Source of the DNA: Paracoccus sp. M683
Lineage (GTDB): Bacteria; Pseudomonadota; Alphaproteobacteria; Rhodobacterales; Rhodobacteraceae
DNA length: 64,000 bases
Direction of reading: 5' to 3'
Assembly (NCBI RefSeq): GCF_007096355.1
Contig: NZ_VKDF01000002.1
Location: forward strand, 248,001-312,000
In this document: piece after piece, positions 36,227 through 48,892 of the stretch
Position numbering within the stretch: position 1 is the stretch's first letter
How the letters are laid out: every line of letters starts with the position of its first letter
Made by a program: the position numbers and the translations under genes
The notes under the pieces: model-generated
What the model was told of the DNA's origin: nothing
Database searches by the model: none
What the model saw: only the letters and a program-made list of their open reading frames with translations

Positions 36227-37693
36227 CTAGCCCCCCAGATAGCGGCGCAAAGTGGCCGCGGTTCCGTCCCGCCACAAAGCGGCCAGCCAATCCGCAAAGG
36301 CTGACGCAAAACGCGGGTCGCGCCCCGTCGCGCCATAGATTTCGGCCATGTTCAGCCATGCAGATGGGTCGTTCCTTGCCTGTTGAGCCGTTTCGGTCAG
36401 CCGATCCCAGTTGGGATCGTTAGGTTCGATTACCTTGCCCGAATCCGTCACCCCTGCGCAATAGCGGCACCACAGCGCCGATTCCAGCGCCAGCCCATCG
36501 ACCGACTGCCCTGCCGCCAGGCGGTCTGCAATGGTCGGGATGATGAACTTGGGCTGCCGGTTCGACCCGTCAAGGCACAGCCGCCGCACGGTATCGGCGA
36601 TCTTGGGATTGGCGCAGCGTTCCTTGACCTTGGTGAAATAGGCCGTCAGGTCGGTGCCGGGCACGGGTGGCACGGCGGGAATGATCTCATCCGTCTCGAC
36701 CTTTTCCAGAAAGGCCGCCACCAGATCGTTTTCCATCGCCTCATGCACGAAATGGATGTCCATCAGCCCGGCGGGATAGGCGATGATCGCATGGCCGCCG
36801 TTCAGGATGCGGATTTTCATCATTTCCCAGGGGGTCACGTCGGCGACGAACTCGACTCCGGCCAGTTCCAGCGGTGGACGGCCGGCGGGAAAATTGTCCT
36901 CCAGCACCCATTGGATGAAATCCTCGCAAAAGACCGGGGCTTCGTCGGCGATGCCGAAATCGTCGCGGACCATGGCACGCTCGCGGTCGCTGGTGGCGGG
37001 GGTGATGCGGTCGACCATGCCATTGGGAAAGGCGACATTGGCGGCAATCCATTCGGCCAAGGCCGGATCGGACAGGCGGGCGGTTTCCACCACCGCCTCG
37101 CGCGTGACCGTGCCGTTATGTGGGATGTTGTCGCAGCACATGACCGTAAAGGCCTGGACCCCGGCCGCGCGCCGGGCGCGAAGGCCGGCGACCAGCAGAC
37201 CGAACACGGTCCTGGGTGTGTCCGGGTTCTGGCCATCGGCGGCGATGGCGGGATGTGTCGGGTCGAAATGCCCGGTCGCGGCGTCGATGAAATAGCCGCC
37301 CTCGGTGATGGTCAGGCTGGCGATGCGGATCGCCGGATCGGCCAGACGCGCAATGACCCGGTCGCTGTCGCCGGGCGCCAGATAGTCGATCATCGGGCCG
37401 ATCACCCGCGCATCGGACGCGGCGGCGGATTGTTCCACCACCGTATACAGATGATCCTGCCCGGCCAGCGTATCGCGCATCCGCTGGTCGCCCGGCATGA
37501 CGCCAGCGCCGATGATGGCGAAATCCAGCCCCTGCCCGGCATTCATCAGCCGGTCCAGATAGACGGCCTGATGCGCACGGTGAAAATTGCCGACGCCGAA
37601 ATGAACCATGCCGGCGGTCAGCGCCGCGCGGTCATAGGCCGGGACGGGGTGGCTGATCGCGGTCAGGGTCTGCTGGGAAAGTTTCTGTGCCAT
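36227..37693 (-). CDS. mtlK: mannitol 2-dehydrogenase family protein
   Basis: Oxidises mannitol (or arabinitol/sorbitol) to the ketose with NAD. The 488 residues fit the polyol-specific long-chain dehydrogenase family. The NAD-binding start H-F-G-V-G-N-F-H-R-A-H is at 31-41, and the catalytic K-x4-N-x2-H motif is intact as Lys293, Asn298 and His301 in M-K-I-R-I-L-N-G-G-H. The ATG at 37693 has AGGTG 7 bases upstream; an ATG at 37699 is too close to that site but possible. Position after smoS matches the R. sphaeroides polyol operon, where this gene is mtlK. Confidence 0.88.
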   Translation of the reverse strand: MAQKLSQQTLTAISHPVPAYDRAALTAGMVHFGVGNFHRAHQAVYLDRLMNAGQGLDFAIIGAGVMPGDQRMRDTLAGQDHLYTVVEQSAAASDARVIGPMIDYLAPGDSDRVIARLADPAIRIASLTITEGGYFIDAATGHFDPTHPAIAADGQNPDTPRTVFGLLVAGLRARRAAGVQAFTVMCCDNIPHNGTVTREAVVETARLSDPALAEWIAANVAFPNGMVDRITPATSDRERAMVRDDFGIADEAPVFCEDFIQWVLEDNFPAGRPPLELAGVEFVADVTPWEMMKIRILNGGHAIIAYPAGLMDIHFVHEAMENDLVAAFLEKVETDEIIPAVPPVPGTDLTAYFTKVKERCANPKIADTVRRLCLDGSNRQPKFIIPTIADRLAAGQSVDGLALESALWCRYCAGVTDSGKVIEPNDPNWDRLTETAQQARNDPSAWLNMAEIYGATGRDPRFASAFADWLAALWRDGTAATLRRYLGG

Positions 37694-37715
37694 CTTCATT
37701 CACCTTTTGCAGGGA

Positions 37716-38482
37716 TCAGCTCATCCACTGGCCGCCATCGACGTTGTAGCATTGCGAGACGATGTAATTGGCCTGATCCGAGGCCAGAAACACCGCCATG
37801 CCGGTCAGATCATCCGGGGTGGCAAAGCGGCCCGCCGGCACGCCGGCCTCGACCTCGGCCTTTTTCTGGCCGGGCGCCTTGCCTTCCAGTTTCGCGAACA
37901 TCTCGTCCACATGCTTCCAATGCGCGCCATCGACCACACCCGGCGCGATGGCGTTGACGTTGATGCCGTGCCGGATCAGGTTCAGCCCCGCCGATTGGGT
38001 CATGCTGATGACGGCGGCCTTGGTCGAGCAATAGACCAGCACCAGAGGCTCGCCCCGCCGCCCAGCCTGGCTGGCCATGTTGATGATCTTGCCGCCATGG
38101 CCCTGCTGGATCATCCGGCGCGCCGCCGCCTGCATGGTGAACAGGGTGCCCGCCACGTTCACCGCATAAAGCCGGTCAAAGCTGGCGCGGGTGATGTCGA
38201 CCGTTTCGGCCGCGTCGAACAGCGCAGCATTGTTGATCAGGATGTCCAGCTTGCCGGTTTGCGCGACCACTGCCGCAATGGCGGCGTCGATGCTGTCCTG
38301 CCGGCTGACGTCCAGCTGCACGGCATAGGCGGCTTCGCCGATCTCGGCGGCGGTTGCTTCTGCGGCGGCAAGATTGATATCGGCGATGGCCACCTGCGCC
38401 CCCTCGCGGGCATAGGCCTCGGCAAAGCCGCGACCGATCCCCTGTGCGGCGCCGGTGATCAGCGCCGATTTGCCCGGCAACC

Positions 38483-38486
<4 letters not shown>
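37716..38486 (-). CDS. smoS: sorbitol (L-iditol 2-) dehydrogenase, SDR type
   Basis: A 256-residue short-chain dehydrogenase that should oxidise D-sorbitol to fructose (also galactitol/L-iditol in R. sphaeroides SmoS). NAD motif T-G-A-A-Q-G-I-G at 11-18, N-N-A-A at 85-88, and catalytic Ser139, Tyr152, Lys156 (Y-C-S-T-K). The sequence from M-R-L-P-G-K to the C-terminal W-M-S closely follows SmoS in length and motifs. Its ATG overlaps the smoK stop by 4 bases, which ties it to the transporter operon. Confidence 0.9.
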
Positions 38487-39481
<995 letters not shown>

Positions 39482-39495
39482 CTGAGGTTTCTCCC

Positions 39496-40320
39496 TTACT
39501 TCACGGCGCCAAAGGTCAGGCCGCGGACAAGTTGTTTCTGGCTGAACCAGCCCATGATCAGGATCGGCGCGATGGCCAGGGTGGATGCGGCGCTGAGCTT
39601 GGCCCAGAACAGGCCCTGCGGGCTGCTGAAGGACGCAATGAAGGCCGACAGGGGTGCTGCATTGGTGGTGGTCAGCTGGATGGTCCAGAAGGCCTCGTTC
39701 CAGGCCAGGATGATGTTCAGAAGCAGGGTCGAGGCGATGCCGGGCACCGCCATCGGCGCCAGCACATGCACGATTTCCTGACCCAGGGTGGCACCGTCCA
39801 TCCGCGCGGCCTCCAGGATCTCGCCCGGAATTTCGCGGAAATAGGTATACAGCATCCAGACCACGATCGGCAGGTTCATCAGCATCAGCACGATGACCAG
39901 CCCGGTGCGGGTGTCCAGCATGCCGGTGCGCAGGAAGATCAGGTAGATCGGCACCAGCACCGCGACGGCGGGCATCATCTTCGTGGACAGCATCCACATC
40001 AGGATGTCTTTCGTCCGCTTGGTCGGCGAAAACGCCATCGCCCAGGCCGCCGGAATGGCCACGATCAGCGCCAGCACGGTAGACCCGACGGCGATGACCA
40101 CCGAGTTCATGAAGGGCCGGAAGTAGTTATATTGCGACTGCACCTCGCGATAGCTGTCCAGCGTGAAGCTGGGGATCAGGTCAAAGCCGGCGATGGCTTC
40201 CTGTTCCGTCTTGAAGCTGGTGATGATCGCGTAAAGGATCGGGAAGAAGATCAAGAGGGCCACGAACCATGCGGCTATGGTCCAGCCGATCCGGGTATTG
40301 CGGGAAACTGCGCGTGCCAT
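39496..40320 (-). CDS. smoG: polyol ABC transporter permease
   Basis: A CUT1 permease of the MalG type, 274 residues, six helices. The EAA loop is [10 protein letters not shown] near residue 170. It works with SmoF, SmoK and SmoE to import sorbitol and mannitol. Ten bases separate it from smoF and 14 from smoK. Name assigned by order and similarity to the R. sphaeroides operon. Confidence 0.88.
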   Translation of the reverse strand: MARAVSRNTRIGWTIAAWFVALLIFFPILYAIITSFKTEQEAIAGFDLIPSFTLDSYREVQSQYNYFRPFMNSVVIAVGSTVLALIVAIPAAWAMAFSPTKRTKDILMWMLSTKMMPAVAVLVPIYLIFLRTGMLDTRTGLVIVLMLMNLPIVVWMLYTYFREIPGEILEAARMDGATLGQEIVHVLAPMAVPGIASTLLLNIILAWNEAFWTIQLTTTNAAPLSAFIASFSSPQGLFWAKLSAASTLAIAPILIMGWFSQKQLVRGLTFGAVK

Positions 40321-40330
40321 GATGCTCTCC

Positions 40331-41200
40331 TCAGTCCAGGTTCTTGCCGACGGCGCGCATCAGGAAGATGGCGACGATATTGGCCAGCACGACGGCGATG
40401 ATGCCCCCTGCCGCAGCCCCGCCGATGTCAAAGTTCAGGCGTGCGGCGCGGTAGATCAGGAAGGTCAGGTTGGTCGAGGCATTGCCCGGCCCGCCATTGG
40501 TGGTCACAAGGATTTCCGCATAGACGCCCAGCAGAAAGATCGTCTGGATCAGGATCACCACGGTGATCGCGCGGGCCATATGCGGCAGGGTCAGGTGGAT
40601 GAAGCGTTGCACCGCGGGGGCGCCGTCCATTTCGGCGGCCTCCATCTGTTCGCCATCCAGCGATTGCAGGGCGGTCAGCAGGATCAGCGTGGCGAAGGGC
40701 AGCCATTGCCAGGCCACGATCAGGATGATCGAGAACAGTGGATATTGCGCGAACCAGTCGACCGGCTGCATGCCAAGGAACTTGGCCAGATCGGCAAAGA
40801 CGCCATAGCTGGGATGCATGATCATGTTCTTCCAGATCAGCGCGGCCACGGGCGGCATGACGAAGAAGGGGCTGATGACCAGAATCCGCACGATGCCTTG
40901 GCCAAAGATCGGCTTGTCGATCAGCATGGCAATTCCGATACCGCCGATGACGGTGATCGACAGCACACCCAGCACCAGCACCAGCGTATTCCAGATCGAC
41001 GCCCAGAAGGCCGGATCGGTGTAGAAATACTGGTAATTGAAGAATCTGGCCCAGCTTGTGTTGGCGGGGTTCAGCAGATTGTAATTCAGGAACGAATAGT
41101 AAAGCGTCATCGCCAGCGGCACGATCATCCAGATCAACAGCAGGATGATCGCGGGTGCGCGCATCAGGCGGGCAAGGCTTTGGGTCTGGCGGGTGGCCAT
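40331..41200 (-). CDS. smoF: polyol ABC transporter permease
   Basis: A CUT1 permease of the MalF type, 289 residues with six helices and an EAA loop reading M-E-A-A-E-M-D-G-A-P near residue 190. It is the first permease after the receptor gene, separated from it by a 99-base gap that contains a strong hairpin, which probably lowers its expression relative to smoE. The ATG at 41200 has GGAGGAGT upstream. Confidence 0.88.
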   Translation of the reverse strand: MATRQTQSLARLMRAPAIILLLIWMIVPLAMTLYYSFLNYNLLNPANTSWARFFNYQYFYTDPAFWASIWNTLVLVLGVLSITVIGGIGIAMLIDKPIFGQGIVRILVISPFFVMPPVAALIWKNMIMHPSYGVFADLAKFLGMQPVDWFAQYPLFSIILIVAWQWLPFATLILLTALQSLDGEQMEAAEMDGAPAVQRFIHLTLPHMARAITVVILIQTIFLLGVYAEILVTTNGGPGNASTNLTFLIYRAARLNFDIGGAAAGGIIAVVLANIVAIFLMRAVGKNLD

Positions 41201-41250
41201 GGCATTACTCCTCCGGCGGCGAAAGGCGGTGCCTCGCGCGGTCTCTGGGT

Positions 41251-41280
41251 GCGCCGCCCGGCAATCGGGCCGGGCGGTGC
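41251..41280 (-). promoter_or_regulatory. hairpin between smoE and smoF
   Basis: GCGCCGCCCGG at 41251-41261 pairs with CCGGGCGGTGC at 41270-41280 (11 bp with one G-T pair, 8-base loop). No T-run follows. It likely stabilises the smoE part of the transcript or reduces read-through into the permease genes. Confidence 0.6.
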
Positions 41281-41299
41281 GTCGGCAGGGAGGTCCGGA

Positions 41300-42616
41300 T
41301 TACTTGATATAGCCCGCGCGGGTCATTTCGCGGGTGGTGTTGGCCTGCGCGCCGGCCAGCGCATCGGCCGCCGACATCTGACCGGCAAGAGCGGCCGAGA
41401 ATTGCTGGCCTACGGCGGTGCCGATGCCCTGGAATTCCGGGATCGCGACGAATTGGCCGCCGGTATAGGGAATGTCCTGAACCGAGGATTTCTGCGTATT
41501 GGCCCCGTTGATCGCGGTCAGCGTCATCGCGGCAAAGGGCGCTTCGGCCTGATAGTCGGTATTTTCATACAGCGAGGTCCGCGTGCCCGGAGGCGCCGCG
41601 CGCCAGCCCTGCGCCTCGGCCACCTGGGCGGTGTATTCCTTGCTGGTTGCCCAGGCGACGAATTTCTTCGCTGCATCCGGCGCGTCCGAGCTGGAAGGGA
41701 TCGCCAGCGACCATGCCCACAGCCAGTTGCCGTGGTTGTCGACGCCTTCCTTGTTGGGGAACTGGGCAAATCCCACCTTGTCGGCCACGGTCGAATTGGC
41801 GGGGTCTGTCACGAAACTGGCCGCGACGGTGGCGTCGATCCACATGCCGCACTTGCCCTGCTGGAACAGCGAAAGGTTTTCGTTGAACCCGTTTGAGGAC
41901 GCGCCCGGAGGGCCAAAATTCGTCATCAGCGCCAGATAGTCGGTCAGCGCCTCGTTCCATTCGGCGCTGTCGAACTGGGGTTTCCAATCCATGTCGAACC
42001 AGCGCGCGCCATAGCTGTTGGCCATGGCGGTCAGGAAGGCCATGTTTTCACCCCAGCCCGGCTTGCCGCGCAGGCAGATGCCGTACTGTTCCTTGCTTTT
42101 GTCGGTCATCGCCTCGGCGGCGGCCTTGATGTCGGTCCAGGTCGGGCTTTCGGGGATGGTGACGCCGGCGGCCTCGGCCAGATCGGTGCGATACATCACC
42201 ATCGCGGATTCGCCATAGAAGGGCGCAGCATAAAGCGAGCCGTCGACCGACAGCGCGGCGCTGACGGCAGGCAGCAGGTCGGCCGCGTCATATTCGGCCG
42301 GCATGTCTGTCAGGGGCAGCAGCCAGTTCTGCTTGGCCCAGATCGGCACTTCATAGGTGCCGATGGTCAGCACGTCATATTGGCCGCCCTGCGTGGCGAT
42401 GTCGGTCGTCACACGCTCGCGCAGGATGTTTTCCTCTAGCGAGACCCAGTCCAGCGTGATGTCCGGGTTCGCCTCGGTGAAGGGCGCGGTCATCTGTTGC
42501 ATGCGGATCATGTCGCCATTGTTCACCGTGGCGATGGTCAGCGTCTGGGCATGGGCCGCGAATCCAACAACCGTCAGGGCAGTCGCACCAAGCAGGGCGC
42601 GTTTTGCAAAGTTCAT
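41300..42616 (-). CDS. smoE: polyol-binding periplasmic protein
   Basis: The receptor of the sorbitol/mannitol transporter, 438 residues. Sec signal peptide at 1-23 ending A-A-H-A-Q; the mature protein has the family 1 solute-binding fold with W-L-L-P-L-T-D-M and a Trp-rich ligand face (W-W/W-L-W-A-W). First structural gene of the operon, after the SorC-type regulator. GGGAGGAAAA precedes the ATG. Two GGCAAATGC repeats lie just upstream. Confidence 0.9.
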   Translation of the reverse strand: MNFAKRALLGATALTVVGFAAHAQTLTIATVNNGDMIRMQQMTAPFTEANPDITLDWVSLEENILRERVTTDIATQGGQYDVLTIGTYEVPIWAKQNWLLPLTDMPAEYDAADLLPAVSAALSVDGSLYAAPFYGESAMVMYRTDLAEAAGVTIPESPTWTDIKAAAEAMTDKSKEQYGICLRGKPGWGENMAFLTAMANSYGARWFDMDWKPQFDSAEWNEALTDYLALMTNFGPPGASSNGFNENLSLFQQGKCGMWIDATVAASFVTDPANSTVADKVGFAQFPNKEGVDNHGNWLWAWSLAIPSSSDAPDAAKKFVAWATSKEYTAQVAEAQGWRAAPPGTRTSLYENTDYQAEAPFAAMTLTAINGANTQKSSVQDIPYTGGQFVAIPEFQGIGTAVGQQFSAALAGQMSAADALAGAQANTTREMTRAGYIK

Positions 42617-42630
42617 TTTTTCCTCCCGTT

Positions 42631-42658
42631 GGCAAATGCCATCTCCATGGGCAAATGC
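42631..42658 (-). promoter_or_regulatory. possible operator repeats before smoE
   Basis: GGCAAATGC occurs at 42631-42639 and again at 42650-42658, 19 bases apart (about two helical turns). The first copy extends to the palindrome GGCA-AA-TGCC. They lie 15-42 bases before the smoE ATG, downstream of a TTGACT box at about 42687-42692 on the minus strand, where a repressor such as the adjacent SorC-type protein could act. Confidence 0.4.
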
Positions 42659-42712
42659 TCATACATGGCCATGCAAAAGTCAATGGAAATCCTTGACGCT
42701 GGGTAAGCGTGA

Positions 42713-43642
42713 CTATTTCAGAAGAAATTCAGCGGTTTCGGTATCGGTGATCAGACCGTTCAACAGCCCGCCCTTCAGCGCGGCCCGGATCGCCTGATGC
42801 TTGGCCTCGCCCCTTGCGGCGGCGATCACCAGCGTTGATTCGCGCGATGGAATGGGGGCCGAGGCCACCCGGTCGGTCAGCTGATTGCGCAAAAGCCGGC
42901 CATCGGCGTCAAAGGCCCAGCCCGTAATCTCGCCCACGGCACCGGCCTGACGCAGGGTGCGAATTTCGTCTTCGGTCACGAAACCGTCCAGCACCAGCGG
43001 CGCATCATCGCCGACTGGCCCGATGCCCACAAAGGCCACGGCGGCCTGCTGGGTCATCTCGATCACGCGGGCGATGCCGGGTTGGGCGGCCAGCGCCTGC
43101 CGTTCCTCGACGCTGCTGGCCACCACTGGCATCAACAGCGGATAGCTGCGCGCGGTAACACGTTCCGACAGTGAAAACAGCACGTTGTAAAAGGCGGTCG
43201 AGCCATCTGTGGCAATGTTTCCGGTCAGCGAGACGATGCGATGCTGATCGCAATCCAGCCGCGACATCTGTTCGACCCCGGCCCGCAGCGTCCGGCCGGT
43301 GCCAAAGGCTGCGATCAGCGGGCCATCGCGGCGCAGCCAGCTTTCGATACTGTCGGCCAGCGCATTGGCCATGCCCGCGCCGCGCGCGTCCGACGGCACC
43401 ACCTCGCACCAGGTCAGCCCGACATGGCGGCGCAACCGGGCGGCAAGATCAAGGCAATCGGCAAAGGGGTGGTCGATGCGGACCTTGACCAGACCCATGG
43501 CCTGCGCTTGCGCCACCATCCGCTGTGCGGTCTGGCGCGACACGCCCATCTGGGCGGCGATCTCGTCCTGGGTCAGGCCAGCGACGAAGGACAGCCAGGC
43601 TGCGCGGGCGATCTGATCCAGCTTACGGCCCTCGACGGTCAT
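42713..43642 (-). CDS. SorC/DeoR-type sugar-binding transcriptional regulator
   Basis: A 309-residue regulator. N-terminal helix-turn-helix at about residues 22-52 (L-T-Q-D-E-I-A-A-Q-M-G-V-S-R), then the SorC sugar-phosphate-binding domain with the family segments A-F-G-T-G-R-T-L near 113 and G-I-G-P-V near 202. It should respond to a sugar or sugar phosphate from the polyol pathway and control smoE onward, 96 bases downstream on the same strand. The start at 43642 begins M-T-V-E-G-R-K-L. It may be an activator or a repressor. Confidence 0.85.
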   Translation of the reverse strand: MTVEGRKLDQIARAAWLSFVAGLTQDEIAAQMGVSRQTAQRMVAQAQAMGLVKVRIDHPFADCLDLAARLRRHVGLTWCEVVPSDARGAGMANALADSIESWLRRDGPLIAAFGTGRTLRAGVEQMSRLDCDQHRIVSLTGNIATDGSTAFYNVLFSLSERVTARSYPLLMPVVASSVEERQALAAQPGIARVIEMTQQAAVAFVGIGPVGDDAPLVLDGFVTEDEIRTLRQAGAVGEITGWAFDADGRLLRNQLTDRVASAPIPSRESTLVIAAARGEAKHQAIRAALKGGLLNGLITDTETAEFLLK

Positions 43643-43738
43643 GCCCGACAGACTCCTTACGCAATCAACGCGGATCGGCTTAGCAGAGAATGCCCCCGGC
43701 GCCTATGCGGTTTGCACGGCCATCCGCCATGATCGCAT

Positions 43739-43774
43739 GAAAAACCCGCGCCATCCGACGAGGACGGCGCGGGT
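43739..43774 (-). terminator. rho-independent terminator after katG
   Basis: On the minus strand a perfect 9-bp stem, ACCCGCGCC at 43744-43752 with GGCGCGGGT at 43766-43774, is followed by TTTTT. It starts 17 bases after the katG stop. Confidence 0.8.
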
Positions 43775-43790
43775 CGGTGATGTCAGGCGA

Positions 43791-46097
<2,307 letters not shown>

Positions 46098-46120
46098 TCA
46101 TTATTAGAATTTGTATTTTC

Positions 46121-46135
46121 TTATCTGTATGATAA
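46121..46135. promoter_or_regulatory. likely OxyR binding site in katG-oxyR intergenic region
   Basis: TTATC-TGTAT-GATAA is a perfect inverted repeat containing the LysR-type T-N11-A box (TATC-N5-GATA). It sits in an AT-rich block (about 46098-46140) between the divergent genes, just ahead of the oxyR ATG, and fits OxyR self-control and katG activation. A second half-site further left is not clear. Confidence 0.55.
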
Positions 46136-46144
46136 TTGCAGGTT

Positions 46145-47050
46145 ATGAATCGCCTGACCCTTCGCCACCTTCGCTATTTCGAGGCGCTTGCCCGTTGGGG
46201 CCATTTCGGCCGCGCGGCGGACAGCCTTGCGATCTCGCAGCCGGCGCTGTCGGTCCAGATGAAAGAGCTGGAGGATATTCTGGGCGCGCCGCTGATCGAA
46301 CGCGGCGCGCGGCAGATCAGCCTGACCAGCCTGGGCGAGGCTTTTGCCGTACGCAGCCGGTCGGTGTTGCAATCGGTCGATGAACTGGCCGAACTTGCCC
46401 GCGCCGCCGATGGTCCCCTGACGGGGCGGTTGCGATTGGGGGTGATTCCGACCATCGCGCCCTATTTGCTGCCCGCCGTCATTCAGGCGCTGTCGGCCAG
46501 CCACCCACAGCTGGAGCTGCACCCGCGCGAGGCGGTGACGCGCAAGCTAATCGGGGATCTGGTCGAAGGGCGGCTGGACACGGCGATTGTCGCGTTACCG
46601 ATTTCGGAACCGGCCCTGCATGAAGAACCGCTGTTTCACGAGGATTTCGTGCTGGTCCGCCCCGCCGCCGATGCCGGCAAGCCGGTTCCACGCCCCGAGA
46701 TCCTGTCGGAAATGCGCCTGCTGCTGCTGGAAGAGGGGCATTGCTTCCGCGATCAGGCTTTGGCGTTTTGCAGCCGGTCCTCGGCCATGCCCCGCGATCT
46801 GATGGAGGGCAGCTCGCTGTCGACGCTGGTGCAGATGGTGGGTGCGGGGATCGGTGTGACGCTGATCCCGGAAATGGCCTTGCCGCTGGAAACCGGGAAT
46901 GCGCCGGTCTGCACAGCGCAACTGCCGCAGCCCCGTCCGTCGCGCAGCGTGGGCATGGTCTGGCGCAAGACCTCGCCGCTTTCGGGCCAGATGCGGCAAT
47001 TGGCGGGGCTGGTGCGTCAGGTCGGGCGCCGGCCGGAACGCGCCGCCTGA
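46145..47050 (+). CDS. oxyR: hydrogen peroxide-sensing LysR regulator OxyR
   Basis: A 301-residue LysR-type activator. The N-terminal helix-turn-helix is at about 18-40 (G-R-A-A-D-S-L-A-I-S-Q-P-A-L-S), the effector domain from about 90. Both redox cysteines are present: Cys200 and Cys209 in E-E-G-H-C-F-R-D-Q-A-L-A-F-C, nine apart as in E. coli OxyR. Peroxide would form the disulfide and switch on katG, which is divergent. The ATG at 46145 is taken; a TTG three codons upstream is also open. Confidence 0.93.
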   Translation: MNRLTLRHLRYFEALARWGHFGRAADSLAISQPALSVQMKELEDILGAPLIERGARQISLTSLGEAFAVRSRSVLQSVDELAELARAADGPLTGRLRLGVIPTIAPYLLPAVIQALSASHPQLELHPREAVTRKLIGDLVEGRLDTAIVALPISEPALHEEPLFHEDFVLVRPAADAGKPVPRPEILSEMRLLLLEEGHCFRDQALAFCSRSSAMPRDLMEGSSLSTLVQMVGAGIGVTLIPEMALPLETGNAPVCTAQLPQPRPSRSVGMVWRKTSPLSGQMRQLAGLVRQVGRRPERAA

Positions 47051-47108
47051 CGGGAACGCGGGGCGCATGCGGGTCAAAGCCCCTTGCGCCGCATTCCGCC
47101 GCCTTGCC

Positions 47109-48305
47109 TCAAGGTGATCGCTCGATGATCCGCGCGATCCGCGTGGGCGGCGCCAAAAGGATTCTGCCTGTCGCATTAAGAAGAAACGCCCCTGCCTGGG
47201 CAAGTTCGCCAAAAGCGCCGACCTGTGCCGCATGCGAATAGCGGGCCGCAAAGACAACGAAGCGGTCGTGATTCAGGGCATTGATCGAGGGTAGCGACGT
47301 GATGTCGATGATCCTGACGCCGTCCCGTTCAGCCATAGCCTTGATCTGCGGGTCATCGGCGCTGGCCAGGCCGAGCCGTGGCTTGCCCCCGGCAAGCCGG
47401 CTTGACACGGCAAGCGCACGGTCGTCCCTGGAAACAAGAACCGTTATCGGTGGTGACAGCCGGCCGACGGCCGCGACCTGATTGCGAAAGACATCAATGT
47501 CGATATCCGGCGCCGCCAGCCCGATCTGAAGGCGGTTAACGACGTCGTCGCGGCCTTGAAGGCGAAGTTGGCGAACGGCCTCCATGACCAGCCATGCACC
47601 CATGCTGTGCCCGACGAGGGTAATGTTGCCTTTTGCGTGCGACCGGCTCAACATGGTCAGCAGTTCAACCAGATCGTCGCGTGCATAGGTCGCCGAATCC
47701 CGGTCGGCGACATAGCCCCGGAAATCGCCCTGCGATGGCCATGAAAACAGGATTGGGACGGCCTGTCTGTCGGTTTCGGCGCTTAACTGGGCAAGCCGGA
47801 ACACGGCTTCCTGATAGCTTGTATTATAGCCGTGGACAAAGACGCCGATGGTTTTGTCCGTGGCATCCGCCTGCCCGATGGCTTGCACGAAATCAGAGCG
47901 GTTCAACGCGTGCCGCCCCGTGGTGACAAAAACCTTCGACGGATCCCTGTATCTGGCGATAGAGCCGTTCGCCTGCGCTGCTGCTTCTGCCGATGACAGC
48001 TGCCGTATTGTGAATCGTTCATAGCGCAGCGTGCCGCGATCACCGCCAAATACGGGCGGCGTTGCGTCCGTCTGCGCGCGATCGGTAGCCGCCAGAATGG
48101 TGATGTCACTGGCCTCTCTGGCCATCCCGGCCTGCGGCTGAAGCGTCTGAGGCTCGGGTCTTGATGCGCAGCCCGCAAGCATGACTGTCAGGACCAGAGC
48201 GATGGTCAGGCCGCGCCGTTCGGAACGGGAAGCAGAGCCCGCCAAACTATCCCGGCTTGACGATCGGTGCCTTGGGCTGGTCGAAAAACTGGTCCTCAAG
48301 GGCAT
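47109..48305 (-). CDS. DUF900 alpha/beta-hydrolase lipoprotein
   Basis: A predicted lipoprotein with a hydrolase fold, 398 residues. The lipobox L-A-G-C follows a hydrophobic stretch (T-I-A-L-V-L-T-V-M). The DUF900 domain has the oxyanion segment F-V-H-G-Y-N-T near residue 155, nucleophile elbow G-H-S-M-G near 235, a likely acid in S-R-D-D and a His in A-L-N-H-D-R-F. Substrate unknown, perhaps a lipid ester. The start is uncertain: the ATG at 48305 gives an unusually long region before the hydrophobic core, and an internal TTG about 20 codons later would give a normal lipoprotein signal. Confidence 0.75.
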   Translation of the reverse strand: MPLRTSFSTSPRHRSSSRDSLAGSASRSERRGLTIALVLTVMLAGCASRPEPQTLQPQAGMAREASDITILAATDRAQTDATPPVFGGDRGTLRYERFTIRQLSSAEAAAQANGSIARYRDPSKVFVTTGRHALNRSDFVQAIGQADATDKTIGVFVHGYNTSYQEAVFRLAQLSAETDRQAVPILFSWPSQGDFRGYVADRDSATYARDDLVELLTMLSRSHAKGNITLVGHSMGAWLVMEAVRQLRLQGRDDVVNRLQIGLAAPDIDIDVFRNQVAAVGRLSPPITVLVSRDDRALAVSSRLAGGKPRLGLASADDPQIKAMAERDGVRIIDITSLPSINALNHDRFVVFAARYSHAAQVGAFGELAQAGAFLLNATGRILLAPPTRIARIIERSP

Positions 48306-48452
48306 TCCTCACGCTAGGCGGGGTACAATAGCCCAAAGACGATCGGGTTCAATTTCGGATTCTCATCTGATGACGACGGCGGGCAGAAACCCGCGGAAAT
48401 GCCATTGGCACCATGGCTGCGCGTCTCGTACCGGTGATGGGCGCCAGCAAAC

Positions 48453-48486
48453 AAAAAACGCCGCCAGAGTTTCCCCTGACGGCGTT
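48453..48486 (-). terminator. rho-independent terminator after trxA
   Basis: AACGCCG at 48457-48463 pairs with CGGCGTT at 48480-48486, with inner CAG/CTG pairing, and six T follow on the minus strand. It ends the tsaE-amgK to trxA gene run. Confidence 0.85.
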
Positions 48487-48512
48487 GGTCTTGCGGCTTG
48501 TCGCCTGCCGGA

Positions 48513-48833
48513 TCAGATGGATTCGTCGATCCAGCTTTTCAGCGCGGCCTTGGGCGCGGCGCCCATGCGGGTCGAGATGACCTCGCCATTCTTGAACATG
48601 AACAGCGCGGGAATGCCGCGCACGCCCAGTCCGGCGGCGGTGTCGGGGTTTTCGTCGACATTGATCTTCACGATCTTCACCTTGCCGGCATATTCGTCCG
48701 ACAGTTCCTCCAAAGCGGGGCCGATCTGCTTGCAGGGGCCGCACCATTCCGCCCAGAAATCGACCAGAACGGGGGTATCGGCATTGCGGACCTCGGCGTC
48801 GAACTGCGCGTCGGTGACGGGGCTGGTTGCCAT
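48513..48833 (-). CDS. trxA: thioredoxin
   Basis: A cytoplasmic disulfide reductant of 106 residues with the canonical W-C-G-P-C (Cys31, Cys34), cis-proline in G-I-P-A-L and the buried Asp in V-D-F-W-A. AAGGAAG lies upstream of the ATG at 48833. It follows addA with a 59-base gap, the usual order in alphaproteobacteria, and is closed by a strong terminator. Confidence 0.95.
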   Translation of the reverse strand: MATSPVTDAQFDAEVRNADTPVLVDFWAEWCGPCKQIGPALEELSDEYAGKVKIVKINVDENPDTAAGLGVRGIPALFMFKNGEVISTRMGAAPKAALKSWIDESI

Positions 48834-48892
48834 GATGATCTTCCTTCAGATGGGATGCCGGCAGGGCCGGAACGAAAGCTTCAGACTGACAG

